Of a DNA stretch of 64,000 bases, positions 54,726 through 64,000 are shown piece after piece. The position numbers and the translations under genes are program-made. The DNA is from Pedobacter sp. MC2016-24 (lineage in GTDB: Bacteria; Bacteroidota; Bacteroidia; Sphingobacteriales; Sphingobacteriaceae). The notes below the pieces were generated by a model. That model searched no databases. It was not told the DNA's origin and saw nothing but the letters and a program-made list of their open reading frames with translations. The stretch lies in assembly GCF_015223055.1 (NCBI RefSeq), contig NZ_JADFBX010000004.1, forward strand, positions 248,001 through 312,000, read 5' to 3'. Position 1 is the stretch's first letter, and each line of letters begins with the position of its first letter.

Positions 54726-54749
54726 CCTGGCTATTCTATTTTAGCCAGG
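54726..54749. terminator. Hairpin at the convergent ends of the M16 and DUF3857 genes
   Basis: CCTGGCTA/TAGCCAGG perfect 8-bp stem with an 8-nt loop. It covers the stop codon of the minus-strand gene, so it may serve the M16 operon. Confidence 0.45.
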
Positions 54750-56626
54750 ATACCTTTTGCTTTATCAGCCTGATAAAGCTTTTTATTAAATGCTACAAAA
54801 TCATTGTATTTTTCAGGCGGGTAGTCCTTATTGGTAACCAGCTTGCTGCGGGTGTAAACCAGCAGATTATCCTTCACGACAACCTTAGCGGTATAACGGC
54901 CAAATTCTGATTCAATGAGCACATCTTTGGGTAAAAATTCTACTTTATATCCCTTGGGAATTGCATAAGTTACTTCATCTTCGTCCAGGTAGCCATACTT
55001 CACAGCAAACCCGGTTTTTCTTACTTCTACTGCTGTGTATGCAGTTTCCTGCCTGTTTAACATATTCAGGGTTACAAATAGCTTGCCTGCACCTCCTGTT
55101 AAAAGCTGGCTGCTTTTCAGACTGATTTTTTCCTGCAATACCGGTAGATCCTTGTTTGGTTGTGTATAGTTTATATTGGTAATCTGCATGTTTGGAATGG
55201 TAAACGAATTCATGATCCGTTTGCGTTGGTCCACGGGTTCAATGAGCATCATACGGAGGTTGTCCTCATATTGCGCATTTTGATATTCCGTTTCAATTTG
55301 AATGCTGGCAGTACCGTCGTCATCAAAATTTACCTTTGCACTGCGTTTCTGGAGATTGCTGGCTGGACTGTAGGTAGGAGTCTGCGCCAATTTCCCCCCT
55401 TCTTCCGTGATCAGAAGTACCGTTCTGTTGGAGTTGTCGTTTCCGATAAAGCCTGGCGAAACATATGCGCTGGTACACTCCAGCCAGGTGGTGTCGTTTT
55501 TCAAAGGTACACAAAGGATCATGTGATTGGCCTGGTTCATACTGGCAAAGTTTTTATTTAAAGAAGGCATGTCGTTGCCAATGATGACCAGGTGCGATTT
55601 GATCCCCGCCACATCCAGCATAGCTTTCATATAATTAGACAAGCCCTTACAGTCCCCATAATTCACTGCACATACTTTTTCTGCTGCAATAGGTTTGTTC
55701 CCACCAATGCCCAGTTGCACGCCAACGTATCTGGTTGTTTTTTGCAAATGGTTGTATAACAATTTGATCTTCTCATTTGGTGTTTTTGCATCTTTAACGA
55801 TGTTCAGGACATTGGCTTTTACAGATTCGGGCAATACCTGCATGCCACTGCTCAGGTTGTACATCCAGGTGCCCAGGTTTTTCCAGTTTTCAATATTGGC
55901 TTTGGATTTATCATACTCAAACTGGTTGGGTGCCAGATTTACCCAGGGCGTAACCCGGCTTAAACCGGTGCTCATGGATTCATACTCCAGTGCCTCCAGA
56001 TTGGAACAGCTCCAGGTGTATTGTATTTTGTCCTTCAGTTTCACAGAATCTGTTGGCAGGTTTTTGCTCTTTAAATATTTAAAGGTCATGGATTCCGGAA
56101 TCCTGAAAATAAAGCTCGATTTTTCAACAGACTGCTCCCAGGCCGTTACCGGGTGCCAGGACTGGTAGCCGCGTATTCCATTGTAGTCAACTGAATAGCT
56201 AAACTCTACAGTATAGGGGTAGTTTGTGTATAAAACATCAAGGCGTTTTACCCGCGAATCCATGTACATGGTACCATCGGGTACGGCACTTGCATCTTTA
56301 AAATCGGCGCTGCGGTAATCTTTAATCTTGTTGCCTTTTTCATCATATAATGAAGCTTTCAGGTTGTAAATGTTCGAAAAACCGTCATAGTTTTCAATCA
56401 TCCCTGAAGCACGCTCTCCATTTTTATTTAAAATGGTCACCACTCTTTTATGGGTATATGTGGCTGAGCCCGGATCTTTCAATTCGAAAACCTCTTCTTC
56501 ATTTCTGACTACAAAAGAAGCATTCTTGATTAAAGCCGGCGAAATTTTGCTTACATCATATACGCCCTGGGCCAATAACTGCCCGGAAAAAATGCAGGCC
56601 AGGGCCGCGAATATCATTTTTTTCAC
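54731..56626 (-). CDS. DUF3857/transglutaminase-like protein, catalytic residues largely present
   Basis: 631 residues with a signal peptide (IFAALACIFSGQLLAQ), an N-terminal DUF3857 beta domain, a transglutaminase-like domain and a C-terminal beta domain. Catalytic Cys is in NYGDCKGLSNYM, His in QANHMILC, and an acidic residue in WLECTSAY (Glu where Asp is usual). Exported; substrate unknown. It starts 2 bp after the stop of a similar gene (58632-56629). Confidence 0.88.
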   Translation of the reverse strand: MKKMIFAALACIFSGQLLAQGVYDVSKISPALIKNASFVVRNEEEVFELKDPGSATYTHKRVVTILNKNGERASGMIENYDGFSNIYNLKASLYDEKGNKIKDYRSADFKDASAVPDGTMYMDSRVKRLDVLYTNYPYTVEFSYSVDYNGIRGYQSWHPVTAWEQSVEKSSFIFRIPESMTFKYLKSKNLPTDSVKLKDKIQYTWSCSNLEALEYESMSTGLSRVTPWVNLAPNQFEYDKSKANIENWKNLGTWMYNLSSGMQVLPESVKANVLNIVKDAKTPNEKIKLLYNHLQKTTRYVGVQLGIGGNKPIAAEKVCAVNYGDCKGLSNYMKAMLDVAGIKSHLVIIGNDMPSLNKNFASMNQANHMILCVPLKNDTTWLECTSAYVSPGFIGNDNSNRTVLLITEEGGKLAQTPTYSPASNLQKRSAKVNFDDDGTASIQIETEYQNAQYEDNLRMMLIEPVDQRKRIMNSFTIPNMQITNINYTQPNKDLPVLQEKISLKSSQLLTGGAGKLFVTLNMLNRQETAYTAVEVRKTGFAVKYGYLDEDEVTYAIPKGYKVEFLPKDVLIESEFGRYTAKVVVKDNLLVYTRSKLVTNKDYPPEKYNDFVAFNKKLYQADKAKGILAKIE

Positions 56627-56628
56627 AA

Positions 56629-58632
56629 TTAAATCTTTTTAAGCACAATCTGTTCAGCCTGTTTGGTTACAATGCTTTTAAACAGTTCTTTTAAATCGTA
56701 ATATTCTTCCGGAGTATAAACGGATTTTTTAGTGATGATTTTGCTGTACAGAGAGATTCTATTCTCTTCAGAACTGAACATGAAGGTGAAGGAAGCAGTC
56801 TCGTCGGGTAATACAAATTTTTCACTTTTAGGGAGTTTCTCCAGCTGGTATCCTTTCGGCAATTCCATGTTGAAACGATAGTGTTCCTCACTTGGATAAG
56901 CAAAATCTACCGGATATTTCCGATCGTCTATTTTAAAGGGGTTTTCTTTAGTGCGTTCAAAGAGCAATGGGGCGAAGTAAGCCAGGTTTCCTGCTTCTTC
57001 TACATTGTCTTCAATAACGATTTCCATAGACTCCACCAAAGGCTGATCTGGAGACCCCAGGTTGGCGATGGTATAATTTTTAATGCCCAAACCTGGCTTG
57101 TCGCCTTTAAAAGATTTTAAGAAATCAGCTTCGTTAGCTGCAGACTGGTATTTGTCCCTGCGAATTAAACCTTCATAATTATTCGAAGAGATGTACATAT
57201 TCCCTTTCAGCTTATTCCCTTCATCCCACAACAGGTTCATGGCTACAGTGCGTTTGCTTGGTGCCTGGCATTCCAGGGATATCCACTCACCAACTTCAGT
57301 GGCCATATCCAACTTAAAGCCTTCGTGGTTGAGGTTTTGATAGGAAATTAGTCCGGGTGTATGGTTCTTGTCGACCGCATCGAGCAGGTACTGCCTGTCG
57401 CCAACCATGACCATGACGATCACATTGTTGAATTTGGTTAACATCGGAAATCCGGGATGCCTGCCATTGCTTCTCGTACTTAAAAGCACGGGCTGTGTAG
57501 TAATTCCCGCTTCATCTAATAAGGCGCATAACGTTAAGTTGATGTCTGAGGCATTACCGGTTTTCTTTTCCAATACACTTTTAGGTGTTGTTTCGGAGGT
57601 ATAGATTCCGGTATCCTCATCCCATTTGATGTTGTTTTTTACGTAGTTAAACAATAAATTAACTACGCTATCCGGGTTTTTCTCGTTCTTAACAATGCTT
57701 TGTACCAATGTCTTATTGTAACCTCTTTTACTGATGAATCTGCCGAAATTCTCCTCTTCCTTCAGTGTCTTGATGATTTTAGGCCAGGTAGAGGTATATT
57801 CCTTGTAAACATCACCTGGATATTTGGTAGCACTCAGTTCAAATTCAATTTTGCTTACATAATCCCGCATTGTGGTGATGAACTTTTCAGATTTCAGGGC
57901 AGGTACATTTTCTGCTATAAAACGATACTCTTCAGAGGTGGCGGGAATCATTTTCTGGCCGATCTGAAAATTCTCGTTAACCTTTTGTCTGCTTGGGTTC
58001 AGGAAAACAAAGCCGCCTGCAGTTTGCTTATAAGTAAAATATTCAGGAATCCGTACCTTATAATCTGAGTATAAAACAGGTACTTCTTTTTGGAAATACC
58101 AGGGCATCAGCCTGAAAATGAAATCTGATTTGATGCGGTATTTAAACTCAATCACCGATCCTTCTTTTACATTAGGTAGGGTGAACTTTCTGGTGGTGAT
58201 GTTCTTGTCGTTTTTCTCGGTAAATTTGGCGTCTTTGTTGATTTTACTAATCACCATCTTGCCATCTTCCATGTTGTAAGTCGCTGCATCAAGATAGTCA
58301 AGCGACGTTTCCATGCCATTGTTTTTGTAAAACTCAATCTCCAGGTTCGCAAGATCGGACCCGTTTTTGTTGATGATTTTATAGCGCAGGTGCCGTTCAA
58401 AAACAAACACCATATTGCCTGTTTTATGACTGATTTCAAACCAGCCATTCCCAATATCGAAAAGCGCTGCTGCCGAAGCAGCAGAATCTATTCCTGATAA
58501 CCTGGTTTCAAATTCTGCCGGTGTAACTTTGCCGTATTTGACAATTTTAGGGCTAATTTTATTGTTCTGAGAAAAGGCTTTTATTCCCGATAGGATTAAA
58601 AAGCAAAACGTAAGGGCTAACGTTTTATTCAT
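56629..58632 (-). CDS. DUF3857/transglutaminase-fold protein lacking catalytic residues
   Basis: 667 residues with a signal peptide (LALTFCFLILSGIKAFSQ) and the same domain order as the next gene. At the aligned catalytic positions GDCK is GNAS and NHMI is NNVI, so Cys and His are gone and only an Asp-like position (LLDAVD) remains. Probably a non-enzymatic partner of the downstream paralogue (inference). A small stem (58639-58662) lies just upstream of its start. Confidence 0.88.
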   Translation of the reverse strand: MNKTLALTFCFLILSGIKAFSQNNKISPKIVKYGKVTPAEFETRLSGIDSAASAAALFDIGNGWFEISHKTGNMVFVFERHLRYKIINKNGSDLANLEIEFYKNNGMETSLDYLDAATYNMEDGKMVISKINKDAKFTEKNDKNITTRKFTLPNVKEGSVIEFKYRIKSDFIFRLMPWYFQKEVPVLYSDYKVRIPEYFTYKQTAGGFVFLNPSRQKVNENFQIGQKMIPATSEEYRFIAENVPALKSEKFITTMRDYVSKIEFELSATKYPGDVYKEYTSTWPKIIKTLKEEENFGRFISKRGYNKTLVQSIVKNEKNPDSVVNLLFNYVKNNIKWDEDTGIYTSETTPKSVLEKKTGNASDINLTLCALLDEAGITTQPVLLSTRSNGRHPGFPMLTKFNNVIVMVMVGDRQYLLDAVDKNHTPGLISYQNLNHEGFKLDMATEVGEWISLECQAPSKRTVAMNLLWDEGNKLKGNMYISSNNYEGLIRRDKYQSAANEADFLKSFKGDKPGLGIKNYTIANLGSPDQPLVESMEIVIEDNVEEAGNLAYFAPLLFERTKENPFKIDDRKYPVDFAYPSEEHYRFNMELPKGYQLEKLPKSEKFVLPDETASFTFMFSSEENRISLYSKIITKKSVYTPEEYYDLKELFKSIVTKQAEQIVLKKI

Positions 58633-58687
58633 GAGAGTGTTATTATTTTTTGCAATAATAACTTATATTCTCAAGAGTAAAAAATAT

Positions 58688-60523
58688 TTATTTAATTTTC
58701 AGCAAGGTCACTTTTCCATCCATGGTAGCCACTACAACAGTATGTTTGTCCAGCACATTAACCGTGTTGACCATGGAGTTGTCTATTTTATGTGCCCAAA
58801 TGGTTTTACGTAAAACCGGATCTATGGCATAAACCACTCCATTCCTGGTGCCAAAAAAGACTTGTCCTTCTTTTTCAATCAGCATAGAAGGTACATGGTC
58901 ATAACCAAAACCCACATTCAGGCGCCATAGAACACCGGGATCTGTGGCCTGGGCACGGTAGGCTACAATTTCATCATTCATGGTTTTACCGAGGATTGTT
59001 TTACCATCTTCCGTGATACCGATAGATTCCCTTACTGTTGCCTCTTTATTTCTCCATAACGTTGTTCCATTGCTGGCGTCTATCGCCGTCAATACCCGAT
59101 CCGGAGCAGCGATAAATACAATTCCCTGATCAGCTACAGGCCTGCACATGGCCGGAGAAAACATCCGGTTGGCACTGCCATTGTTCCATTTCCACAACAA
59201 AGCACCGTTCAGTTGATCAAGGGCATACAAATGCCTGCCCCAGGATCCAAATATCACTTTGCCTTCGTATAGCAAAGGTTTGTCTACAATTGCGCCTTCT
59301 ACACCATCAAAATCCCAGATCTGTTTTCCGGTTTTTAAATCAATGGCCCTAAAATGATGGTCGCTGCCGCCAATGTATACCACATCTTTTGCAATTACGG
59401 GACTACCTAAAACCGAGGCTTTGGTTTCCAGTTTCCAGAGCTGCTTTCCACTGGTGACATTCAAAGCATATATACTACCATCTCCGGAGCCCAGTATCAC
59501 ACGATCTCCGCTGATTACGGGTGAAGAATAAATCGCCCCGCCAGTTTTAAATCCCCATTTTTTACGTCCGTCACTGATGGATACTGCTTCTACCTCGCCA
59601 ATACTGTTGCCAAAAACAACCAGTTCTTTATTCGCTGCAGGTGTCGATACCACATTGGCTGCGGCATGATAAGTCCAGGTTTGCTGCACCTGCGGAAAAG
59701 TGCTGTTAACGGTATAATCTGGCCTTTCGGGCTTTGTTGTACTTGTGGCTGTAAATTTACCTAAAGGAATGCTGCGCCATGTATTTTCCACATGTACACC
59801 CGGTTTTTTTACTGCAAAAAATACAGAATCACTGCGCATGGTTACAATGTTGTAACCACCAATGCTGTCTTTGGCGCGTAGATTGGACCTGCCCATGGTT
59901 CCCGGAACACCTTCAAAGTCGAACGCTTTATTGGCATGCCCATGGCCACAAATGGCATATTGAATGTTATACTTTTTGATCCGGTCTGTTGCTTCGTACC
60001 AATTGTCCAGACTGTTGTCGATGGGGTAGTGGTTGATAAATACTACCGGCATGGTTTTCGGGGTCTCTTTTAGCACTTTGTCTAACCAAACAACGGCATC
60101 CCTGGGGATATGTCCGTCAGACATCCTCACATAGGGGCCTGAAGCACAGGCAATAAATCGGAAACCTTTATGGTCAAAAGTAAATTTGTCATCACCAAAA
60201 GCGCGGATGAAATCTACGCCTCCGGATTCAGACCAGCCGGTATCGTGGTTTCCGGGAATTACATACCATGGTTTTTTTAAGCCGCCTAACACTTCCCTGG
60301 CCAGTTTGATCTCCAATTTGGTCCCCATTTCCGTAACATCACCGGTAACCAGGATGAAATCGAGGTCATTTTGTTGATTGATGTCATTAACTGTTCGTCT
60401 CAGATCTTCCTCGCCCGTATCTGTACCCACATGGGTGTCGGTAACAAAAGCATATTTGAATGTCTGTGCATTTGAACTGATAAATGAAGCGATAAACAGC
60501 AAACAGGGAATGATATATTTCAT
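58688..60523 (-). CDS. Exported metallophosphoesterase fused to a PQQ-type beta-propeller
   Basis: 611 residues: signal peptide (IIPCLLFIASFISSNAQ), a calcineurin-like phosphoesterase (~20-240; DTHVG, GDVTEMG, GNHD, NHYP, GHGHAN supply the two-metal site) and a C-terminal propeller of ~40-residue PQQ_2 repeats (AVSISDGRKKWGFKTGGAIY, ALNVTSGKQLWKLETKASVL, AIDLKTGKQIWDFDGVEGAI). No PQQ-dehydrogenase catalytic segment, so the propeller is probably a binding module. Substrate unknown; the fusion is uncommon. Confidence 0.92.
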   Translation of the reverse strand: MKYIIPCLLFIASFISSNAQTFKYAFVTDTHVGTDTGEEDLRRTVNDINQQNDLDFILVTGDVTEMGTKLEIKLAREVLGGLKKPWYVIPGNHDTGWSESGGVDFIRAFGDDKFTFDHKGFRFIACASGPYVRMSDGHIPRDAVVWLDKVLKETPKTMPVVFINHYPIDNSLDNWYEATDRIKKYNIQYAICGHGHANKAFDFEGVPGTMGRSNLRAKDSIGGYNIVTMRSDSVFFAVKKPGVHVENTWRSIPLGKFTATSTTKPERPDYTVNSTFPQVQQTWTYHAAANVVSTPAANKELVVFGNSIGEVEAVSISDGRKKWGFKTGGAIYSSPVISGDRVILGSGDGSIYALNVTSGKQLWKLETKASVLGSPVIAKDVVYIGGSDHHFRAIDLKTGKQIWDFDGVEGAIVDKPLLYEGKVIFGSWGRHLYALDQLNGALLWKWNNGSANRMFSPAMCRPVADQGIVFIAAPDRVLTAIDASNGTTLWRNKEATVRESIGITEDGKTILGKTMNDEIVAYRAQATDPGVLWRLNVGFGYDHVPSMLIEKEGQVFFGTRNGVVYAIDPVLRKTIWAHKIDNSMVNTVNVLDKHTVVVATMDGKVTLLKIK

Positions 60524-60595
60524 GCACTCAATTTACACTTTTCAAGAACTAATCGCTACATTTTCCTCAATTTTATACCGATCCAGGCAGCTGTG

Positions 60596-61411
60596 TTATG
60601 TTCCACCTAGGGCGGTTTCTTTCAGTTCTCTGAAAGCAGAAGGCCTTTGACCGATCATTTTAAAGAAGGTATTGCTAAAAGAGGAGATGCTGTCGTAACC
60701 TGTCTCATAAGCAATTTCGCTAATGGTGAGGTCGCTTTCCAATAACTTTTCCATGGCTTTTGTCATTCTTACCAATTTCAGGTACTGGAAAAAGGATACA
60801 TCTAAGGAGGCCAGAAATATTCTCGACAAAGTGCGCTCGGTAAATCCGTTGGCGGCACCGACCGATTCTAAAGTCAGATTGTCTCCTAAATGTTGATGGA
60901 TGTAAAGTAAAACTGGTCTGAGCCGCTGATTTTCAGTAGTTGGAACTACAATGGGAAGTGGATGTTTACTGATGACAGGGAGGATGTTTTTTAGCGTATT
61001 GAGAAAGTCAAATTCTTTAGTCCCCGGATAAATGTCACCATTCCAGTTTTCTGAGAATTTAATCATTTCCAACAACAGGTTGTTTACGGGGTAAATACCA
61101 ATGTGGTCAAAAAATGGGTTGTCGGCTTCTGAATCGGTATTGAAATAGATGTTTCGTACAATTGCTGCGCGATAGCGGTGTTGTAAATGGTGTTCAATGC
61201 CAGCTGGCATCCAGAGGTAGTGTCTGCCTGGTATGAAGTACGACTTGTCATTGGCGTATAGGAAAATAACCCCGCCTTCTACATAGGTCAGCTGTCCTTT
61301 GATGTGTTTATGATGCCTGAACTTATCTTCAAACTTACTGTGCCATACATATGTAGTTTCCGGTATCTCATCCAGTTCCGATAAAATTGCTTCTTGATTG
61401 ATCATACCCAT
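60596..61411 (-). CDS. AraC family transcriptional regulator
   Basis: 271 residues: N-terminal cupin-like sensing domain (GVIFLYANDKSYFIPGRHYL) and a C-terminal double HTH (LTLESVGAANGFTERTLSRI and ISEIAYETGYDSISSFSNTF). ATG at 61411 or 61405. Divergent from the TolC-HlyD-MFS operon with 85 bp between, so it probably controls that operon. Confidence 0.93.
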   Translation of the reverse strand: MGMINQEAILSELDEIPETTYVWHSKFEDKFRHHKHIKGQLTYVEGGVIFLYANDKSYFIPGRHYLWMPAGIEHHLQHRYRAAIVRNIYFNTDSEADNPFFDHIGIYPVNNLLLEMIKFSENWNGDIYPGTKEFDFLNTLKNILPVISKHPLPIVVPTTENQRLRPVLLYIHQHLGDNLTLESVGAANGFTERTLSRIFLASLDVSFFQYLKLVRMTKAMEKLLESDLTISEIAYETGYDSISSFSNTFFKMIGQRPSAFRELKETALGGT

Positions 61412-61425
61412 GTGGCTGCTTTGAA

Positions 61426-61433
61426 CAAATATA
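61426..61433 (-). promoter_or_regulatory. -7 promoter element of the AraC-family gene
   Basis: Minus-strand TATATTTG, 14 bp before the ATG at 61411. Confidence 0.5.
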
Positions 61434-61496
61434 TGGCAGTTTAGATAAAATAAGGAAAGTAATCTTATCCGAAATTTGCAACATTAATTAACGAAT

Positions 61497-62834
61497 ATGA
61501 ATTTTTCCAGGTATCAAAGAGAATTATGGATGTGCATGTCCTTTCTTTTAACCTCAATAATTAGTCATGCACAGGACATTACCGCTTCAAATACACTCAA
61601 TATCAACCAGGTTTGGGCACTTACGGATAGCAACAGCCGGAAATTACAAATGCAACACCTTAATGTTGAAGCTTCGGAAGCTGAGGTCAAAGTGGCCCGT
61701 GCAGAGCGCCTGCCAGAAATCGGTGCCAATGGTGTATTGGCACACATTTTTCCAATGCCAATTTATGAAAATGGTTTGTTTCATACACCAGCACAATATC
61801 CGGTAGAACCTAAATATTACAAAGTAGCTGCAGACGCATACTTAAATCTTTATAACGGTGGAAAAACAAACAGAGAAATCGCTGCTTCCAAAACGGAACG
61901 CGATCTGAGCATCGCCCAAAAGAATTTAAGTCAGCAGGATTTACACTACATGGCAGCAGTTTATTTTTATGATGTGTACAGAAACCTTTCCTATCAAACT
62001 TTATTGCGGGAAGACATTAAAGACCGTGAGAAACAGTTGAATGAAATCAACCAGTTGTACAAAAATGGGACTGTGCTCAAAAGCGACGTGCTTAGGGCAG
62101 AGCTGCGCTTGTCTAAGCAAAAAATGCTGCTTACAGAAATTGAAAACAGCATCCGCATTGCCAGCCAAAAGCTCAATTTATTGACAGGCAGACCAGATGA
62201 TTTGGTCCTGAACCCGGTTATTGAAGACCCGGAGCTGAAAACTGATTTGCTAAAAGGTCTGGATGATTATCTGCAGGAAGGTATTGGACATTCGTTTAAA
62301 ATTCAGGTTTCCACACAGGAACAAAAGCTGAGTGCTTTGGAGCTGAGACAGGTAAAAGCGAATGTACTGCCGTCGATAGGTTTATTTGCAGAGTACATGT
62401 ATGCTTATCCACAAATCCAGTTTTATCCCTATGCGCTTTCTTTATATAGTAATGGAATGGCCGGACTTAAACTTAAAATACCAATCTCTTCCTGGTATAC
62501 CAATAAAAATAAAGTGCGGGCTGCTGAAATCCGCTTACAGCGTCAGGAAGTAGAAGATGAAGCCGTAAAAGACGATGTGCGGCAGGAAATTCAGGAAGCT
62601 TATATCCGCTATCATGAATGTTTAAAAAGAATAGATGTTGCTGAAGAGAACATCCTTCAGGCTTCAGAAAGCTATCGGATTGTGCAAAACACCTATTTCA
62701 ATCAACTGGCTTTGCTGACCGATCTGCTGGATGCAGAAACCCAGGTGTTACAGTCAAAATTTGAGCTGACCACTGCAAAAGTGAATGCCAGAATTCAATA
62801 TTATCAATTACAAAAAGCTGCAGGCAAGTTATAA
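61497..62834 (+). CDS. TolC-family outer-membrane efflux protein
   Basis: 445 residues with a signal peptide (CMSFLLTSIISHAQ) and the two OEP repeats of a TolC channel, long helices with SKTERDLSIAQKNLSQQDLH and a closing DLLDAETQVLQSKFELTTAK. Forms the outer-membrane duct of a tripartite pump. First gene of the operon with HlyD and MFS genes. Confidence 0.94.
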   Translation: MNFSRYQRELWMCMSFLLTSIISHAQDITASNTLNINQVWALTDSNSRKLQMQHLNVEASEAEVKVARAERLPEIGANGVLAHIFPMPIYENGLFHTPAQYPVEPKYYKVAADAYLNLYNGGKTNREIAASKTERDLSIAQKNLSQQDLHYMAAVYFYDVYRNLSYQTLLREDIKDREKQLNEINQLYKNGTVLKSDVLRAELRLSKQKMLLTEIENSIRIASQKLNLLTGRPDDLVLNPVIEDPELKTDLLKGLDDYLQEGIGHSFKIQVSTQEQKLSALELRQVKANVLPSIGLFAEYMYAYPQIQFYPYALSLYSNGMAGLKLKIPISSWYTNKNKVRAAEIRLQRQEVEDEAVKDDVRQEIQEAYIRYHECLKRIDVAEENILQASESYRIVQNTYFNQLALLTDLLDAETQVLQSKFELTTAKVNARIQYYQLQKAAGKL

Positions 62835-62835
62835 G

Positions 62836-63903
62836 ATGAGCATAAAAGAACAAAATAAAACCGATAAGATGATTTCAAGGGTCACGACAATTGTGGCTGC
62901 CCTGATCTTTGTAGTCCTGTTAATCTGGGGTACAAGAACCCTGTTTAGTTATTTGCGTTACGAAGACACCAATGACGCCCAGGTAGATGAGTACATCAAT
63001 CCAATTACAGCCCGGGTTGGTGGTTATGTGCTGTCGGTCAATTATATGGAGAACCAGGAAGTGAAAAAGGGCGATACTTTAGTGGTGATTGACGACCGTG
63101 ATTATGCGGTGCAACAAGATGAGGCCGCAGCTTCTTTGTTAAATGCGAAGGCGCAGGTTGCTGTGCTGCAAAGTAACGTACAAACGGCCAATGCCAGTGC
63201 TGGTGCCAGTAAAGCTAAAATTGCTGCTGCGAAAGCAAAACTCTGGAAACAGCAGGCGGAATACGATCGCTACAAAAAACTATTTGACGCTGAGTCGGCT
63301 ACACGTCAGCAGCTGGAAAACATGCAAAGCTTACTCGAAGTGGCAACTGCAGAGTACCAGGCGGTGCGGGAAGATTACGCCGCAGCATTGTCGAGGGCCA
63401 ATGATATCAAAGTGCAATCGGCTGTGTTGGGATCGGAAATTGAAAGAAGAAAAGCCGTGGTTAAGCGGAATGACCTCAACTCTTCTTATACCGTTATTGT
63501 TGCACCTTACAATGGAAAGATGGGGCGCAGAACCATACAGCCGGGGCAACTGGTTCAAGGGGGGCAAACCATAGCATACATCGTTGATCGTGATGCCGGT
63601 AAATGGGTAATCGCCAATTTTAAAGAAACTCAGATTGGAAAAATGAAGGTCGGAGCGCAGGTGGATGTTCGGGTGGACGCCTTTCCTGATACCGTATTCA
63701 GCGGTAAAATAGAATCCTTGTCTGCCGCTACCGGAGCACGTTTCTCTTTATTGCCGCCAGACAATTCAACCGGTAACTTTGTTAAAATAGCACAACGCAT
63801 CCCGGTACGGATTCGGCTGGATGGAAAAAACGAGGCATTAGAAAAATTAAATGCGGGAATGAGTGTAACTGTTCATGTGCAAAAGGACAAGCACAATGAC
63901 TAA
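62836..63903 (+). CDS. HlyD/EmrA-type membrane fusion protein
   Basis: Start ATG 62836 (MSIKEQNKTDKMISRVTTI), 1 bp past the TolC-family stop; an earlier in-frame ATG at 62785 lies inside that gene. 355 residues: one N-terminal membrane helix, a biotinyl-lipoyl domain, a coiled-coil hairpin rich in Ala and Gln, and a beta-barrel (YTVIVAPYNGKMGRRTIQPG, GQLVQGGQTIAYIVDRDAG). Connects the MFS pump to the TolC duct. Confidence 0.94.
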   Translation: MSIKEQNKTDKMISRVTTIVAALIFVVLLIWGTRTLFSYLRYEDTNDAQVDEYINPITARVGGYVLSVNYMENQEVKKGDTLVVIDDRDYAVQQDEAAASLLNAKAQVAVLQSNVQTANASAGASKAKIAAAKAKLWKQQAEYDRYKKLFDAESATRQQLENMQSLLEVATAEYQAVREDYAAALSRANDIKVQSAVLGSEIERRKAVVKRNDLNSSYTVIVAPYNGKMGRRTIQPGQLVQGGQTIAYIVDRDAGKWVIANFKETQIGKMKVGAQVDVRVDAFPDTVFSGKIESLSAATGARFSLLPPDNSTGNFVKIAQRIPVRIRLDGKNEALEKLNAGMSVTVHVQKDKHND

Positions 63904-64000
63904 GGAAGTACCCATATTTAAAACCTGGGCACCTGAATGGCTGATTAGGTTTGGCATCCTCTTACTGCTTTTATCTTCTGTATTGTTATTCGCCTTGTCT
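63896..64000 (+). CDS. MFS efflux transporter (DHA2/EmrB-like), 3' truncated by window end
   Basis: ATG 63896 overlaps the HlyD stop by 8 bp. The 35 residues visible (MTKEVPIFKTWAPEWLIRFG then a hydrophobic helix) open like Bacteroidota MFS pumps that follow EmrA-type fusion proteins. The family call rests on operon context and this start only. Confidence 0.65.
   Translation, partial: MTKEVPIFKTWAPEWLIRFGILLLLLSSVLLFALS

Overview
This window is chromosomal DNA from a member of the Bacteroidota, most probably Sphingobacteriaceae and Pedobacter-like. Supporting evidence seen in the sequence: promoters of the TAnnTTTG type instead of sigma-70 boxes, few Shine-Dalgarno sites, a type IX secretion (T9SS) type B substrate next to a PorP/SprF gene, a ~570-residue lysyl-tRNA synthetase with a C-terminal extension, an alternative GlmU-like enzyme, the futalosine-route gene mqnC, Reg_prop-propeller and LytTR signalling pairs, and DUF3857, DUF5723 and DUF423 proteins. 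The genus is inferred; no rRNA or tRNA gene was seen.

Layout. 1-821: 3' part of a TlpA-like thioredoxin gene. 888-7547 (minus): a compact five-gene cluster, in transcription order an E1/ThiF-nitroreductase fusion, a GNAT-fold protein, a 7TM sensor histidine kinase, a receiver-kinase hybrid and a lone receiver. 7857-12869 (plus): a second, paralogous receiver, a large IgGFc/PKD T9SS substrate and a SprF-like protein. 12883-18031: rpoN, a repeat-rich intergenic region, mscL, and a LiaF-like/LytS/LytTR operon. 18144-19689: rpmH-rnpA-yidD and tsaB. 19705-31935: envelope proteins, DUF423, priA, pcm, smpB, the mntR-mntH metal operon with an operator, an Lrp regulator, ung and small proteins. 31969-37965: lysS, an acyl-CoA ligase and iscS-iscU-iscA. 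38092-43455: epimerase, rpmE2, then alternative glmU, tpiA, prmA, mpl and an XRE regulator. 43460-48981: a GNAT-like protein, a very acidic small protein and a propeller histidine kinase/LytTR pair. 49130-50894: two exported ferritin-like proteins preceded by a 51-bp tandem repeat that duplicates the translation start. 50963-60523: mqnC, an M16 peptidase pair, two DUF3857/transglutaminase-fold proteins and a metallophosphoesterase-PQQ propeller fusion. 60596-64000: an AraC regulator divergent from a TolC-HlyD-MFS efflux operon that runs off the end.

Most of the window is housekeeping. The best candidate for an undescribed system is the 888-8324 cluster: two putative small-molecule enzymes (adenylating E1 plus flavin nitroreductase, and a GNAT-fold acyltransferase-like protein) packed with a membrane sensor kinase and receivers. 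It looks like a make-and-sense module. The other unusual features are the leader repeats before the ferritin-like pair, the hairpin/tandem-repeat block between rpoN and mscL, and three promoters placed so close to start codons that the mRNAs may be leaderless.
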